Below the pieces are notes generated by a model. It was not told the origin of the DNA. It worked only from the letters and a program-made list of their open reading frames with translations, and ran no database searches. From contig DAIEPS010000114.1 of assembly GCA_027348305.1 (NCBI GenBank), forward strand, positions 1-6,216: 6,216 nt of DNA. Direction: 5' to 3'. The first letter of the stretch is position 1. Each line of letters begins with the position of its first letter. Position numbers and translations under genes: made by a program. Source of the stretch: Anaerolineaceae bacterium (GTDB taxonomy: Bacteria; Chloroflexota; Anaerolineae; Anaerolineales; Anaerolineaceae). This document shows, piece by piece, positions 4,874 to 6,216 of the stretch.

Positions 4874-6216
4874 ATGACACAAAAGAGAATTACTGACGAT
4901 TTACACATATTAATGACCGTTTTACCCGCGCGTATTGTGGATGCGGTTAAAAAAGCCAACAACAGCGACAACCTGCTTGAGATCATTTTGGATCTCGGCC
5001 GCCAGCCCATTGCGCGGTTCGTGAACGGAGAAGTGATCTTAAGCGAAGAAGAGATCAAGCGTATTGATATCGATTTTGTGGTCGCGCATATTGGCGAATT
5101 TGACGCCGATAACCGCGCCGGCCTGGAACGCACCCTGCACCGCATTTCCGCCATCCGCAACCGGCACAACGTGATTGTCGGCCTGACCTGCCGCGTCGGA
5201 CGCGCCGTCTACGGCACCATCGACATCATCCAGGACCTGGTGGAATCTGGCAAGAGCATTTTGCTGTTGGGCAAGCCTGGCATTGGCAAGACTACCATGC
5301 TGCGGGAATCCGCACGCATTTTGGCCGAAACCAAACGGGTGATCATTGTGGATACCTCCAACGAGATCGGCGGTGACGGGGATGTGCCTCACCCAGCAGT
5401 GGGCAAAGCACGCCGCATGCAGGTGGCTACTCCCTCACTTCAGCATGAAGTGATGATCGAAGCTGTTGAGAACCATAACCCCGAAGTGATCATTATTGAC
5501 GAGATCGGCCGCGAGCTTGAAGCCCTGGCCGCCCGCACGATCGCCGAAAGGGGTGTGCAGTTGGTCGCGACCGCCCACGGCCGCACCATGGAAAACCTGC
5601 TGCTCAACCCCACGCTTTCTGACCTGATCGGCGGCATTGAATCGGTAACGCTTTCTGATGAAGAAGCACGCCGCCGCGGGACCCAGAAGACCGTGCTCGA
5701 ACGCCGTTCACCCCCCACCTTTGATGTGCTGGTTGAATTGCAAGACCGCGACCGCGTCGCCATCCACCCGGATGTGGCTGAAGTGGTTGATACCATCGTC
5801 CGCGGCTACCCTGTGACCCCGGAGATCCGCTGGCGTGATGAAAAAGATGAGATCCACATCGAAAAACCCGTGAAACCCGCCGGCACAAAAGGCATGGTTC
5901 AGGGCACCCGGCGCTCTTACCAGGGCGGCGGCGACTCAAGAAAAGGCGACGCCTCTCAGCCCTACGTCACCAACCGGCAAAGACCCGAAGTCTCTTTTGA
6001 ACCCGAATCTTACGATCAACCCCCTCAAAGGGTGATCTCTCAGCGCAATCCCAACCGGATCGTGCGCATCTACCCTTACGGCGTGGCGCGCAACCGCATG
6101 CAGCAAGCCACCGCCCGGCTGGGGGTGCCCGCCCAGGTCGCCAGGAACATTGACGACGCGGATATCGTGTTGACACTGCGTACGTATTACCGTTCACGCC
6201 AGCAGCCCATCATGGA
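4874..6216 (+). CDS. Ycf45/SpoIIIAA-like P-loop ATPase (R3H-associated), C terminus missing
   Basis: The visible 447 codons match the Ycf45-type ATPase family, related to the SpoIIIAA/RecA-like secretion and nucleic-acid ATPases and usually ending in an R3H nucleic-acid-binding domain; that part lies beyond the window. Residues 1-100 are the N-terminal domain. Walker A GKPGIGKTT is at 133-141, the family signature DTSNEIGGDGDVPH at 160-173, and ARRMQV at 179-184. MIEAVENHNPEVIIIDEIG (194-212) carries Walker B D209/E210, and AARTIAERGVQLVATAHGR (219-237) and NPTLSDLIGG (245-254) follow. Residues 331-395 are a low-complexity linker rich in Gly, Pro, Gln and Arg, followed by a conserved block from IVRIYPYG (396-403) to DADIVLTLRTYYR. 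The ATPase core looks intact. The role is unknown; nucleic-acid binding is inferred from the family. ATG 4874 has AAGG 6 nt upstream. It starts 38 bp after the VanZ-like gene and is probably in the same transcript. Confidence 0.88.
   Translation, partial: MTQKRITDDLHILMTVLPARIVDAVKKANNSDNLLEIILDLGRQPIARFVNGEVILSEEEIKRIDIDFVVAHIGEFDADNRAGLERTLHRISAIRNRHNVIVGLTCRVGRAVYGTIDIIQDLVESGKSILLLGKPGIGKTTMLRESARILAETKRVIIVDTSNEIGGDGDVPHPAVGKARRMQVATPSLQHEVMIEAVENHNPEVIIIDEIGRELEALAARTIAERGVQLVATAHGRTMENLLLNPTLSDLIGGIESVTLSDEEARRRGTQKTVLERRSPPTFDVLVELQDRDRVAIHPDVAEVVDTIVRGYPVTPEIRWRDEKDEIHIEKPVKPAGTKGMVQGTRRSYQGGGDSRKGDASQPYVTNRQRPEVSFEPESYDQPPQRVISQRNPNRIVRIYPYGVARNRMQQATARLGVPAQVARNIDDADIVLTLRTYYRSRQQPIM

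Noticed and set aside
4861..6197. Minus-strand open frames opposite the ATPase gene
   Set aside because: They are low-complexity Arg/Ser/Gly-rich shadows of a gene with intact Walker motifs on the plus strand.

Overview
The window reads as bacterial chromosome. The pyridoxal-phosphate synthase genes, a lone PilZ protein, a Cache-domain receptor and a Ycf45/SpoIIIAA-like P-loop ATPase together suggest a filamentous anaerobic Chloroflexota (Anaerolineae-like) organism. This assignment is inferred from protein style and gene neighbourhood; no rRNA or other marker gene is present. I see no tRNA, rRNA, CRISPR array, insertion sequence or integrase.

Layout. Positions 1-608 (minus strand) hold the N-terminal 202 codons of a membrane receptor with one transmembrane helix and an extracytoplasmic single-Cache (sCache_2) domain, most likely a chemoreceptor; it runs off the left edge. 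Positions 609-1228 are a conspicuously AT-rich divergent intergenic region. It contains a strong extended -10 promoter facing right, a hairpin in the receptor leader, a palindrome, and two very short ORFs that cannot be confirmed. Positions 1229-1654 encode a single-domain PilZ c-di-GMP-binding protein, closed by a clear Rho-independent terminator (1675-1702).

From 1710 a new transcription unit starts: promoter, short leader with a small hairpin, consensus Shine-Dalgarno, then pdxS (1800-2687) and pdxT (2695-3273), which form the glutamine-dependent PLP synthase. Without any visible terminator there follow a tandem GNAT-like acetyltransferase (coding probably from 3270, not 3330), a VanZ-like membrane protein, and a Ycf45-type AAA/R3H-family ATPase that runs off the right edge. 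The five genes are tightly packed on one strand and are probably co-transcribed at least in part.

How the genes work together. PdxS and PdxT make vitamin B6 from ribose-5-phosphate, glyceraldehyde-3-phosphate and glutamine. The three genes downstream have no obvious metabolic link to this. On the left, the receptor and the PilZ protein are divergent and could both serve motility or surface behaviour, but this is only a proximity argument.

The most interesting point is translational. Both the GNAT-like and the VanZ-like gene lack an ATG or GTG at the place where their coding frame appears to begin, yet each has a well-placed Shine-Dalgarno in front of a near-cognate codon (ATA at 3270, overlapping the pdxT stop as ATAA; ATT at 4245). 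Conventional calling would move both to downstream TTG codons and lose N-terminal sequence. I did not find a convincing undescribed defence, mobile or regulatory system here.
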